Both the position numbers and the translations under genes were made by a program. A DNA stretch of 9,910 bases. Source: an uncultured Taibaiella sp. GTDB lineage: Bacteria > Bacteroidota > Bacteroidia > Chitinophagales > Chitinophagaceae. The stretch spans positions 1-9,910 of the forward strand of contig CAMPJV010000076.1 in NCBI GenBank assembly GCA_946886975.1, in the 5' to 3' direction. Shown here one piece after another: positions 1 through 5,995 of the stretch. The number at the start of each line of letters is the position of its first letter. The first letter of the stretch is position 1. The notes beneath the pieces are model-generated. The model saw only the letters and a program-made list of their open reading frames with translations, ran no database searches and was not told the DNA's origin.

Positions 1-405
1 GGAAGGAGGCTTGATCTGGAAAGGTACCGGCTCATTGTGATTCAGCTTGCGGCTTTTTAATAAACTGCTGTCTCCTATGTGAGTGTTGATGTGCATCTCG
101 ACATTGTCACCCAGCTTAGGCATGTTGGTGCCTGGCACATCGCGTACGATCTTATAGTTTAGTCCGCCAGTAGTTTTGCTCCATCCTGCAGGAGAAGCGG
201 CAACAGTTTCGCTGGCTTTGCTCTTGGCCTTATTCTTGCCATCCTTCACCTTAATATCTCCGTCCTTGTCCTGCTTGATCTTAACGTCGCCGGATTTGAT
301 CTTGGTATCACCGTCCTTATCATGCTTTATCTTGCTGTCCTGCGCAAACGATACGCTTGCAGTGCAAATGGTCAGTGCCGTTGCTAATAATAGTCCTCTT
401 TTCAT
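1..405 (-). CDS. Secreted FKBP-related protein, N-terminal part (runs off left edge)
   Basis: The reading frame starts at an ATG (complement of 403-405) and stays open for 135 codons to the window edge, so the C-terminus is missing. Residues 1-21 form a Sec signal peptide, probably cut after SFA (A21), leaving Q22 first. Residues 25-58 are two exact-length 17-residue repeats, each with the core KIKxDKDGD. From about residue 76 the protein resembles the N-terminal domain of the neighbouring FKBP lipoprotein: both have a 'G-Y-x-I-V-x-D' stretch, then 'GD-V-E-H', then 'SRK-N-P-F'. I infer a paralogue from duplication; the missing part may hold a catalytic FKBP domain. It lies 23 bp after the FKBP stop codon in the same direction, so co-transcription is likely. 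No lipobox cysteine follows the signal peptide, so it is probably periplasmic. The exact enzyme activity is unknown. Confidence 0.75.
   Translation of the reverse strand, partial: MKRGLLLATALTICTASVSFAQDSKIKHDKDGDTKIKSGDVKIKQDKDGDIKVKDGKNKAKSKASETVAASPAGWSKTTGGLNYKIVRDVPGTNMPKLGDNVEMHINTHIGDSSLLKSRKLNHNEPVPFQIKPPS
232..333 (-). repeat. Two tandem 51-bp coding repeats (DKDGD units)
   Basis: Bases 283-333 and 232-282 encode two adjacent 17-residue units (residues 25-41 and 42-58 of the gene on this strand). Both begin KIKxDKDGD, followed by K-I/V-K and an acidic or glycine-rich end. The DNA copies are also similar, for example in the block encoding KIKxDKDGD. The D-x-D-x-D spacing recalls Ca-binding loops, but no flanking helices are visible, so metal binding is only a guess. 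Confidence 0.7.
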
Positions 406-428
406 TTTAGCGTTTTATAGATTATTAC

Positions 429-1358
429 TTATTGAACTGGTGGTTGTGCCTGTACCTGTGGTGCAACTGGTTCGCTTATGTTAAGCACCTCAATGTCAAA
501 CATAAGGATCGCATCGTTCGGTATTGCAGGGCTTGGGCTTTGTGAGCCATATGCCATTCCCGATGGTATGAACAGCTTTGCCTTTGCTCCTTTATTAAGA
601 AGCGCAACGCCTTCGTCCCAACCTGCAATCACTTGTCCTTGTCCCAGGTTAAATGTGAATGGTTCTGCGTGTCCCATAGAGGGGTCCTGGTTGCTGTCAA
701 AGACTTTACCGTCCAGTGTACGTCCAGTGTAGTTTACTGTCACTGCCTTACCAGGCGCTGCATTGGGTCCGCTTCCCTGCTTCTCAATTATATAGTATAG
801 TCCTGAAGCAGTCTTCGAGGGCTGCAGGTTGTTGCTCTTAAAATAGTCCTGAAGGATCTGATCATCAGCTCCTTTTTGCTTGGACGCATGCTCATCCTGC
901 TCCTTCTTAAGCGCATCCTGGCTCTTCACAGATACCATTACTACATTATATTGTATTTTCTGTCCAGACTTCATAAAGTCAGGTAGCTGAACGTTTGGTT
1001 GCTTCTTCACCGAGTCAATAGACATTCTGATGATCGCACTGTCACCAGGCGAAAGAAGCATAAATGCTTCTACTATATCTCCCTTAAAGGAAGGAGCGGG
1101 CATTGGGAACTGCATTGGGGTATTGTTGTTCATCTTCCTTGAGTCGAACAATACGGTATCCATCTTGTCATCCTTGTAGCGGGCCACCATGTGCAGCTCC
1201 ACCATATCACCTATCACCGGGCTTTGACCTTTCTCATCTTTTACTATCTGATATTCAATTCCTGACTCTGTTTTCTTGAAGCCGCCTCCGGACTTGCAAG
1301 CATTCATACTAAAAATAAAGGCGCCCATCAGCGCGATTGGTACGATACGTTTTATCAT
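429..1358 (-). CDS. FKBP-type peptidyl-prolyl cis-trans isomerase lipoprotein (two FKBP-like domains)
   Basis: This 309-residue protein should catalyse proline isomerisation and help fold exported proteins. Residues 1-20 are a lipoprotein signal ending SMNA before Cys21, so it is probably anchored in a membrane on the periplasmic side. Residues 30-145 form a divergent FKBP-like domain. A charged linker (about 148-175) leads to a canonical FKBP domain at about 185-295. The usual pocket residues are present there: Tyr210 (VNYTG), Phe220-Asp221 (VFDS), Val243-Ile244 and Trp247 (GQVIAGWDEG), Tyr270 (AYG) and Phe287. The tail is rich in Pro and Gln. It starts 9 bp after the nrnA stop codon, so it should share that transcript. 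From memory, the flavobacterial gliding lipoprotein GldI is an FKBP lipoprotein in a similar neighbourhood; orthology was not tested. Confidence 0.93.
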   Translation of the reverse strand: MIKRIVPIALMGAFIFSMNACKSGGGFKKTESGIEYQIVKDEKGQSPVIGDMVELHMVARYKDDKMDTVLFDSRKMNNNTPMQFPMPAPSFKGDIVEAFMLLSPGDSAIIRMSIDSVKKQPNVQLPDFMKSGQKIQYNVVMVSVKSQDALKKEQDEHASKQKGADDQILQDYFKSNNLQPSKTASGLYYIIEKQGSGPNAAPGKAVTVNYTGRTLDGKVFDSNQDPSMGHAEPFTFNLGQGQVIAGWDEGVALLNKGAKAKLFIPSGMAYGSQSPSPAIPNDAILMFDIEVLNISEPVAPQVQAQPPVQ

Positions 1359-1367
1359 ATTTATTAA

Positions 1368-2366
1368 TTATCGGGGGTGAATATCGGATAAAATTTTCTT
1401 AAATAATGCTACTGTTTCGCTAAATGACAAATTAGACCTGCCTCCCGAAGCGTTGAAATGCCCGCCTCCGTTAAAGTGCTCTCTGGCAAAGGAACTAACA
1501 TCAAAATCACCTTTGCTTCTGAATGAGAGCTTTACTTCATCACCCCTTTCTGTGATCAGGGTAGCGAATCGTATGCCTGAAATACTTAAAGGATAGTTAA
1601 CGAGCCCTTCGGTGTCCCCGGAAGACACATCAAACGGCCGCATGTCTGCTCTTGCCAGTGCGATAAGTCCTGAATTGTATTTAGGAAATACTTCCATCCT
1701 TTCCAGGAGCACATATCCAAGGAACTGCATTCTGCGGTACGACCACGAATCATTTACATGTTCATGGATCACACTATGGTTCAACCCCTTTTGCTTCAGG
1801 TCTGCCGCCATGTTGTGTGTCGTCGCAGTGGTAGAGGGAAACCTGAACGAACCAGTGTCGGTCATCAAGCCCGTATAGAGACAGGCTGCCATGTCCGTAT
1901 CAATAAGCGCATTATCTCCGCACAGGTTTATGAAGTCATAGACCATCTCGCAAGTGCTGCTCTTCTCTGGTATACTCATTCCATAGTCCCAGTACGGTTT
2001 CGGAAAGAGATGGTGATCTATTAATATCTTAGGTTGAGTTGCCTGCTCCAGTTGCACAGTCATGTGCTTTGTGCGGCTGTAATCATTAAAGTCCAGGCAA
2101 AAGATGATCTCTGATTCGGTAAGCGCCTTAAGGCAAGTCCTCGATTCAGCTTCGTAGTTCAGCAGGTGCTCTACGCCCGGCATCCACATCAGGAAGTCCG
2201 GCAGCTCGCTCGGCGACACCGCAGTTACGCTATGCCCCTTCTTTACCAGGTAGTGATAAAGTCCAAGCATGCTCCCTATTGCATCTCCATCAGGTTTATG
2301 ATGGGTAGTGATGAATACTTTCCTGGGCTTCTGTAATAATGGAAAAGCGTCTTGTATGGGGCGCAT
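1368..2366 (-). CDS. nrnA: DHH/DHHA1 phosphoesterase, NrnA-type nanoRNase/pAp phosphatase
   Basis: Proteins of this family degrade 2-5-nt RNA and, in many species, dephosphorylate 3'-phosphoadenosine 5'-phosphate in the cytoplasm. The 332 residues match the usual length. DHH motifs appear in order: [11 protein letters not shown] (22-32, with D26 and D28), the aspartate of LDFND (D92), the DHH signature at 117-119, and D170 in GLMTDTGSF. The C-terminal DHHA1 nucleotide-binding loop is GGGH at 300-303, followed by NASGG. The ATG at the complement of 2364-2366 leaves about 10 nt to the predicted transcription start. It is divergent from ndk and is the first gene of a minus-strand run with the FKBP gene. 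Metal-binding and catalytic residues look intact. Which substrate dominates cannot be read from sequence. Confidence 0.94.
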   Translation of the reverse strand: MRPIQDAFPLLQKPRKVFITTHHKPDGDAIGSMLGLYHYLVKKGHSVTAVSPSELPDFLMWMPGVEHLLNYEAESRTCLKALTESEIIFCLDFNDYSRTKHMTVQLEQATQPKILIDHHLFPKPYWDYGMSIPEKSSTCEMVYDFINLCGDNALIDTDMAACLYTGLMTDTGSFRFPSTTATTHNMAADLKQKGLNHSVIHEHVNDSWSYRRMQFLGYVLLERMEVFPKYNSGLIALARADMRPFDVSSGDTEGLVNYPLSISGIRFATLITERGDEVKLSFRSKGDFDVSSFAREHFNGGGHFNASGGRSNLSFSETVALFKKILSDIHPR

Positions 2367-2382
2367 TTATCGAAGTAAAGCG

Positions 2383-2390
2383 CAAAAGTA
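2383..2390 (-). promoter_or_regulatory. Predicted promoter -7 element for nrnA
   Basis: Read on the minus strand this is TACTTTTG, an exact match to the Bacteroidota -7 consensus TAnnTTTG. Transcription would start near 2376-2378, giving a leader of about 10 nt before the nrnA ATG. No convincing TTTG -33 box lies at the right distance upstream, so the call rests on the -7 element and its position. Confidence 0.45.
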
Positions 2391-2434
2391 TAGTTATTTG
2401 CCAACACTACATACATTGGCGACCCTCAACTTAT

Positions 2435-2463
2435 CTTGTTCTTAACTTCTTTCCCTACCTTTG
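2435..2463 (+). promoter_or_regulatory. Predicted promoter for ndk
   Basis: TACCTTTG at 2456-2463 matches the Bacteroidota -7 consensus TAnnTTTG exactly. CTTG at 2435-2438 is a reasonable -33 box, 17 bp upstream. Transcription should start around 2468-2470, very close to the first ATG codons of ndk (2474 and 2483). Confidence 0.6.
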
Positions 2464-2482
2464 CGCCCTCAAAATGCACACA

Positions 2483-2899
2483 ATGACCAACCGTACATTT
2501 ACAATGATCAAGCCGGACGCAGTACGCGCAGGCAATATTGGCAATATCCTTCAGATGATCAACAAAGCGGGCTTCCGCATTGTCGCTATGAAATATACAT
2601 TTCTTAGTATGGATCAGGCTAAGAAGTTCTACGAAGTACACGCTGAGCGTCCGTTCTACGGAGAGCTTACCGAGTTCATGAGCAGCGGCCCTATAGTAGC
2701 AGCTATCCTCGAGAAAGACAACGCAGTTGCCGACTTCCGCACACTTATCGGTGCCACCAATCCTGCACAGGCAGAAGAGGGTACAATCCGCAAGCTCTAT
2801 GCAGCGTCTGTTGGCGAGAATGCAGTTCACGGCTCCGACAGCGACGACAACGCAAAGATCGAAGGTGACTTCTTCTTCAGCGGCCTTGAGCGCTTCTAA
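2483..2899 (+). CDS. ndk: Nucleoside diphosphate kinase
   Basis: This cytoplasmic enzyme transfers the gamma-phosphate between nucleoside triphosphates and diphosphates through a phospho-histidine. The 138 residues are the standard length for a bacterial NDK. Visible family features are TMIKPDAV (residues 7-14, Lys10 binds phosphate), the segment ERPFYGEL (55-62), [10 protein letters not shown] (85-94), and the active-site motif NAVHGSDS (113-120) with catalytic His116. The open frame extends far upstream, but I chose the ATG at 2483 because homologues begin [12 protein letters not shown]. The in-frame ATG at 2474 would add three residues and sit almost at the predicted transcription start. 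It is divergent from nrnA and is followed by an intrinsic terminator, so it is probably transcribed alone. Confidence 0.97.
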   Translation: MTNRTFTMIKPDAVRAGNIGNILQMINKAGFRIVAMKYTFLSMDQAKKFYEVHAERPFYGELTEFMSSGPIVAAILEKDNAVADFRTLIGATNPAQAEEGTIRKLYAASVGENAVHGSDSDDNAKIEGDFFFSGLERF

Positions 2900-2921
2900 A
2901 GCGAAGACAAAGAAAAAGACT

Positions 2922-2953
2922 AAAAAGGGCTGACAGTGATGATCAGTCCTTTT
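2922..2953 (+). terminator. Intrinsic terminator after ndk, probably bidirectional
   Basis: An 11-bp stem (2923-2933 with 2943-2953) reads AAAAGGGCTGA / TCAGTCCTTTT with one G-T pair and a 9-nt loop. It begins 22 bp after the ndk stop codon. The A-run on the left arm gives a T-run on the opposite strand, so it could also stop transcription coming from the minus-strand gene that ends at 3005. Confidence 0.75.
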
Positions 2954-3004
2954 CTATTTGGGTGAGGTTTGGATTACAAGGGGCTTGAAAGAAAAACTCT
3001 TTGC

Positions 3005-3271
3005 CTAACGCAGCGCTCCCTTCCCAAGGAATGTCAACCGCACCGACTCCTTAGATACCTCTGCATACTTAATAAGGCGAAGCTCCATTAAATAGTCGAT
3101 GTAAGGTGTCAGCGTATCGTTGTTGGCGTTTAGCTCGTAGGTAAGATTATTGATCATGATAGGTGTTCGTGGATTGATAGTTCGCTCACTAATCTCAACT
3201 ATCTTACGATACACATCATTTGGAGTCATTGTTGTAATGGTTTGCTTCGAAGGTAGTCTTATAAAGTCCAA
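3005..3271 (-). CDS. Small hypothetical protein, possibly winged-helix-like
   Basis: I do not recognise this 88-residue protein. It is probably cytoplasmic, with no signal peptide or membrane segment. It has a predicted helix (VYRKIVEISERTI), a stretch NNLTYELNANNDTLTPYIDYLMELRLIKY that could be helix-turn-helix, and an ending VRLTFLGKGAL. That ending resembles the wing and final 'L-T-x-x-G' strand of many winged-helix regulators. This is a fold impression only. A second in-frame ATG at the complement of 3227-3229 would give 74 residues starting MTPNDVYRK and may be the true start. It follows the membrane-protein gene by 51 bp in the same direction, and its 3' end faces the ndk terminator. 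Confidence 0.7.
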   Translation of the reverse strand: MDFIRLPSKQTITTMTPNDVYRKIVEISERTINPRTPIMINNLTYELNANNDTLTPYIDYLMELRLIKYAEVSKESVRLTFLGKGALR

Positions 3272-3322
3272 CTATTCTATTAAAACTCAGGAATAGTTTT
3301 CCACTTTCACAATGTTGATTTC

Positions 3323-3727
3323 TCATTTCTGCTTCGCCTTTACCAGCGCATGTCCTGCCAGTGTAGCAGGAATGAATATCAACACTCCAGTCACAATAAA
3401 CCACAGGGGATGTGGAAGCATGTATATGTCAACGATGCCTGCAGCCATCAAAAACAAACCTGCTAAATATGCCGGTGTCCGGTCCTTCGATTTAGATATG
3501 ATCTTTACAAGTATGCCGCATACCAGACTGCCTATCATCCATCCTGCAAGCATTACTGCAAGCGCCTTTGCAGGCAGCGCCTCTTCATAAGCCGACATTG
3601 CTTTATGGTCCGCACGATCCATTCCTGGTGGGAGAGGGTAGAGCTGCTCTTTCAGAGATTCAAAGGCCATAAATATCAGGACGGCAACCACCAGTCCCAC
3701 TACTACAGCCAACACTTTTCTAAGCAT
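3323..3727 (-). CDS. Hypothetical four-helix inner-membrane protein
   Basis: The 134-residue product has four strongly hydrophobic segments, at about residues 5-22, 55-77, 86-104 and 108-129. A hydrophilic loop of about 30 residues follows helix 1 (EQLYPLPPGMDRADHKAMSA). The short loop after helix 2 is basic (SKSKDR) and the tail is basic (KAKQK), which fits both ends being cytoplasmic by the positive-inside rule. No catalytic motif is visible and I cannot name a family. It begins 7 bp after the stop of the upstream secreted-protein gene, so the two are very likely one operon. Confidence 0.8.
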   Translation of the reverse strand: MLRKVLAVVVGLVVAVLIFMAFESLKEQLYPLPPGMDRADHKAMSAYEEALPAKALAVMLAGWMIGSLVCGILVKIISKSKDRTPAYLAGLFLMAAGIVDIYMLPHPLWFIVTGVLIFIPATLAGHALVKAKQK

Positions 3728-3734
3728 AGATTTT

Positions 3735-4205
3735 CTATTCTGTTATTGCCAAACGCATCCAACGCCCGGCCAGCTTTCCTATCTTTTTATTCCTTTTCTT
3801 ATCGTCATTTGTTGCAATCACAGATGGACTGAGACGGGAAAGAAGTATAAGCTCCTTTTCCTGCACGTCATGCTCAGAAGGAATGATAATGTTATATGCA
3901 ATAGTATCCTTAGGCAACAATAAAAGATATGCCCCGTCATACTTGCTCACATTGATCAGATACTTCTCCGATGTCTTGTCCTGCTCCGTAGAAAATGTCA
4001 GGCACTCTTCCAGACTATTTTGCTCCACTCCTGCTATATAATAGATGCTGTCTGCCGATGGATTGACGAGGTAAATGATCTTGCAGTTATTGTCCGTACT
4101 CCTTCCTCCATACGCCTGCAATTGAGCATGAGATTGATTAAAACTGAACAGCAAAAGTCCGGTAATTATTGCAGGTAAAGGGCACTTGGGTAACTGCATT
4201 CGCAC
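3735..4205 (-). CDS. Hypothetical secreted (periplasmic) protein
   Basis: The product is 156 residues. A signal peptide covers residues 1-27, with a basic start (MRMQLPK), a hydrophobic core (AIITGLLLF) and a cut after SHA, leaving Gln28. The mature part alternates hydrophobic and polar residues (KIIYLVN, YYIAGV, YLLLLP, YNIIIP), suggesting a small beta-rich domain, and ends in a basic stretch (KKRNKKIGK). No known motif is seen. Translation could also begin at the second Met, two codons in. A promoter-like pair sits just upstream. It leads a minus-strand group with the four-helix membrane protein, so the two may act together at the cell envelope; that is inference from spacing only. Confidence 0.75.
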   Translation of the reverse strand: MRMQLPKCPLPAIITGLLLFSFNQSHAQLQAYGGRSTDNNCKIIYLVNPSADSIYYIAGVEQNSLEECLTFSTEQDKTSEKYLINVSKYDGAYLLLLPKDTIAYNIIIPSEHDVQEKELILLSRLSPSVIATNDDKKRNKKIGKLAGRWMRLAITE

Positions 4206-4223
4206 GGGAGGTTCTTACGGCTA

Positions 4224-4251
4224 CAAAGTACAAAAAGCTTTTTAAAGCAAA
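4224..4251 (-). promoter_or_regulatory. Predicted promoter for the secreted-protein operon
   Basis: On the minus strand TTTG (complement of 4248-4251) is followed after 17 bp by TACTTTG (complement of 4224-4230). This is close to the Bacteroidota TTTG / TAnnTTTG pair but one base short inside the -7 element. Transcription would start roughly 12 nt before the ATG at 4205. The spacer contains the perfect 12-bp palindrome AAAAAGCTTTTT (4232-4243), a possible operator. Confidence 0.4.
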
Positions 4252-4294
4252 GAGGCTGGCCTTCTGTATTTTCGCCTCCTTCTTATACTGCTAT

Positions 4295-5341
4295 ATGATC
4301 GTTATTTCAGATGCAAAGCTCGCCTCCCTTGCCACGCACTACATAGGTAATAAAGCTTCAGGTGAACCTCTCAACATAGCAAAGGAACTTGTTGCTATAG
4401 ACAACGAAGAAACAAAGGCTGTTTTGCTTCAGTATTTCCTCACTGCCTTTCAGCAGGCGGAGGGCTACAATTTCTGGCACCCGTCCGATCTTGCGCTCAA
4501 TGAGATAAAACACTACGCTGATCTCCTGTTCGAAAAGCCTAAAGATATCCTCCGTCACAGCATCAGCATCGCACGCCACCTATACGACGCCACTGATCTC
4601 CCAAACATCAAAAGCGGGGAGTTACATATCGCCTATATCAAAGACATTCATGTCGACCAATTCGTGGTGGATGCCATAGGCATTTACAAGTCGGAGTCGA
4701 AAGACACGTTTCTAAAGATAAAAGAAGAGGGGAAGAGCTTTACCATCGATACAGACCAGGGCGTCAACCCCAACAAGCTGGACAAAGCCTGCCTCATCCT
4801 GAACCTTGAAGAGGATCAGGGCTACCGCGTCATGGTGATCGACAAGACCAACAAAGGAGGAGAAGCCCAGTTCTGGAAGGACAACTTCCTGAAGGTCCGT
4901 GCCGCCGCCGACGAGTTCCATACCACCACCGACTACCTCAGCATGTACAAGGACTTCGTCGTTGAGCAGATCCCGTCAGAGTTCGAGGTCACCCGCGTAG
5001 AGCAGATAGACTTATTAAACAAAAGCGTCAACTACTTCAAGAAGAACGACCAGTTCAGCCGGGAGCAGTTCGAAGATGAAGTCCTACAGGTCCCTGAGGT
5101 TATAGAGTCCTTCCGCAAATACGAGAAGCAATACGCTGACGAGAGGGAGCTAAGCTTTGACAACGAGTTCGACATTTCAGGCAATGCCGTCAAGAAACAG
5201 TCCAGGGTCTTTAAAAGTGTCCTCAAGCTCGACAAGAACTTCCATGTCTACATTCATGGCAACAAGGATCTCATCGAGAAGGGGTACGACGCTCAAATGG
5301 GGATGAACTACTATAAGATATACTTCGAGGAGGAAACTTAG
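4295..5341 (+). CDS. Nucleoid-associated protein, NdpA/YejK (NA37) family
   Basis: Members of this family bind double-stranded DNA and associate with the nucleoid; E. coli YejK (335 residues) is the named example. The 348-residue product has the family's length. The N-terminal third is mostly helical. A central segment (about 108-170) has ELHIAYIKDIHVDQFVVDAIGIYKSE, matching the conserved core in Bacteroidota members, and the C-terminal part is highly charged, ending EVLQVPEV...SFRKYEKQY and a basic-acidic DNA-binding-like region. The frame is open back to 4169, but that part overlaps the divergent secreted-protein gene and has a poor sequence. The Met at 4295 begins M-I-V-I-S-D-A-K-L-A, as expected. 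TATTTTCG at 4267-4274 is one mismatch from a -7 element. It is probably a single-gene unit. Confidence 0.88.
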   Translation: MIVISDAKLASLATHYIGNKASGEPLNIAKELVAIDNEETKAVLLQYFLTAFQQAEGYNFWHPSDLALNEIKHYADLLFEKPKDILRHSISIARHLYDATDLPNIKSGELHIAYIKDIHVDQFVVDAIGIYKSESKDTFLKIKEEGKSFTIDTDQGVNPNKLDKACLILNLEEDQGYRVMVIDKTNKGGEAQFWKDNFLKVRAAADEFHTTTDYLSMYKDFVVEQIPSEFEVTRVEQIDLLNKSVNYFKKNDQFSREQFEDEVLQVPEVIESFRKYEKQYADERELSFDNEFDISGNAVKKQSRVFKSVLKLDKNFHVYIHGNKDLIEKGYDAQMGMNYYKIYFEEET

Positions 5342-5447
5342 CCTTCCATCCCTCTCAATCTCGGATTCACCTAATCGGAACCGGCTGGAGGAGAAGAAGT
5401 GTCGGAAAGAATTGCATTAAGGAAAATACTTACGGGTAGCCTTCATT

Positions 5448-5480
5448 ATGCTTTCACTATGCTTTGTCTATGCTTTAACC
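5448..5480. repeat. Three tandem 11-bp repeats (ATGCTTTNNCT)
   Basis: Three adjacent units start ATGCTTT at 5448, 5459 and 5470, followed by CACT, GTCT and AACC. The first seven bases are identical in all three. The 11-bp period is close to one turn of B-DNA, so a protein bound to each unit would sit on one face of the helix. Confidence 0.8.
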
Positions 5481-5718
5481 CCTAAGCACCTCTACCTCCA
5501 GACAACATCAGCCAAGGCGATTGCCGGACTCACCTCAGACGCCCGAACTGTTCTTCATTTTGGATGGCGTGCCACATCCAAGTCCCTTCCTCCAATTGCT
5601 GTACGGCTGTCCTTGATTACCCAATTACCCCTCAAAAACAACACCTGACACTTTAGCAGGGACCTCTTTTTGCATTATATATAGCATATAATCGGATGAG
5701 TATACATTAAGATATAGC

Positions 5719-5818
5719 GGTATGCATAATGACCAGAAGAAGGAACGGAGTTCAATAGATGTTCTCTATATAGTTTGACACTTTTGGTGGCATCAGCATT
5801 CCTTCATCATTGCATACC
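5719..5818. repeat. Inverted repeat with 8-bp perfect core arms
   Basis: GGTATGCA at 5719-5726 is matched by TGCATACC at 5811-5818. Beyond the core, the left arm continues TAATGA and the right arm is preceded by TCAT, so pairing extends with a 2-base bulge. The arms are separated by about 84 bp. They could border a small inserted element or form the base of a long RNA stem. The match is short enough to be chance. Confidence 0.35.
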
Positions 5819-5995
5819 ACTCTAATATACAATAGATTACATCCGTTATCAGAATAACTCAATCAGACTATATGGACTATGGTATCTCCGGCTGAATTGC
5901 ATCCTCTGAGCGCAGGAGCTATGAGAGAAGGAACGGTTTTGCGTCCGCCTCACAAGTCAATTGTGGCGATTAATGATCCAGAAATTACGGTTGAT

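Larger units (their letters stand above)
5342..5995. other. 654-bp gap without a convincing gene, between convergent genes
   Basis: I find no protein with recognisable motifs on either strand. The only open frame fully inside it (5448-5648, plus, 66 codons) has an implausible composition. The left part (5342-5640) has ordinary base composition and contains three tandem 11-bp repeats. The right part (about 5660-5880) is AT-rich, with an inverted repeat and two copies of TGACACTTT (5646-5654 and 5776-5784). No tRNA-like cloverleaf or strong terminator with a T-run was seen. It is long for a convergent gap, so a decayed gene, a dispersed repeat or a small RNA remain possible. Confidence 0.6.

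Noticed and set aside
2727..2933. Open frame overlapping ndk that ends in a lysine-rich tail ([11 protein letters not shown]) beyond the ndk stop, as if a frameshift could extend NDK.
   Set aside because: NDK is full length with an intact C-terminus, no slippery site is evident, and the tail comes from the A-rich left side of the terminator.
4169..4294. Upstream extension of the nucleoid-associated protein by 42 codons.
   Set aside because: It overlaps the start of the divergent secreted-protein gene and its promoter, and homologues begin near the Met at 4295.
5448..5480. Tandem repeats considered as a CRISPR remnant.
   Set aside because: The units are contiguous 11-mers with no spacers, and no cas gene is present.
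5448..5648. 66-codon open frame on the plus strand in the convergent gap.
   Set aside because: It starts inside the 11-bp repeat, has no recognisable motif and an unstructured composition, and there is no supporting promoter.
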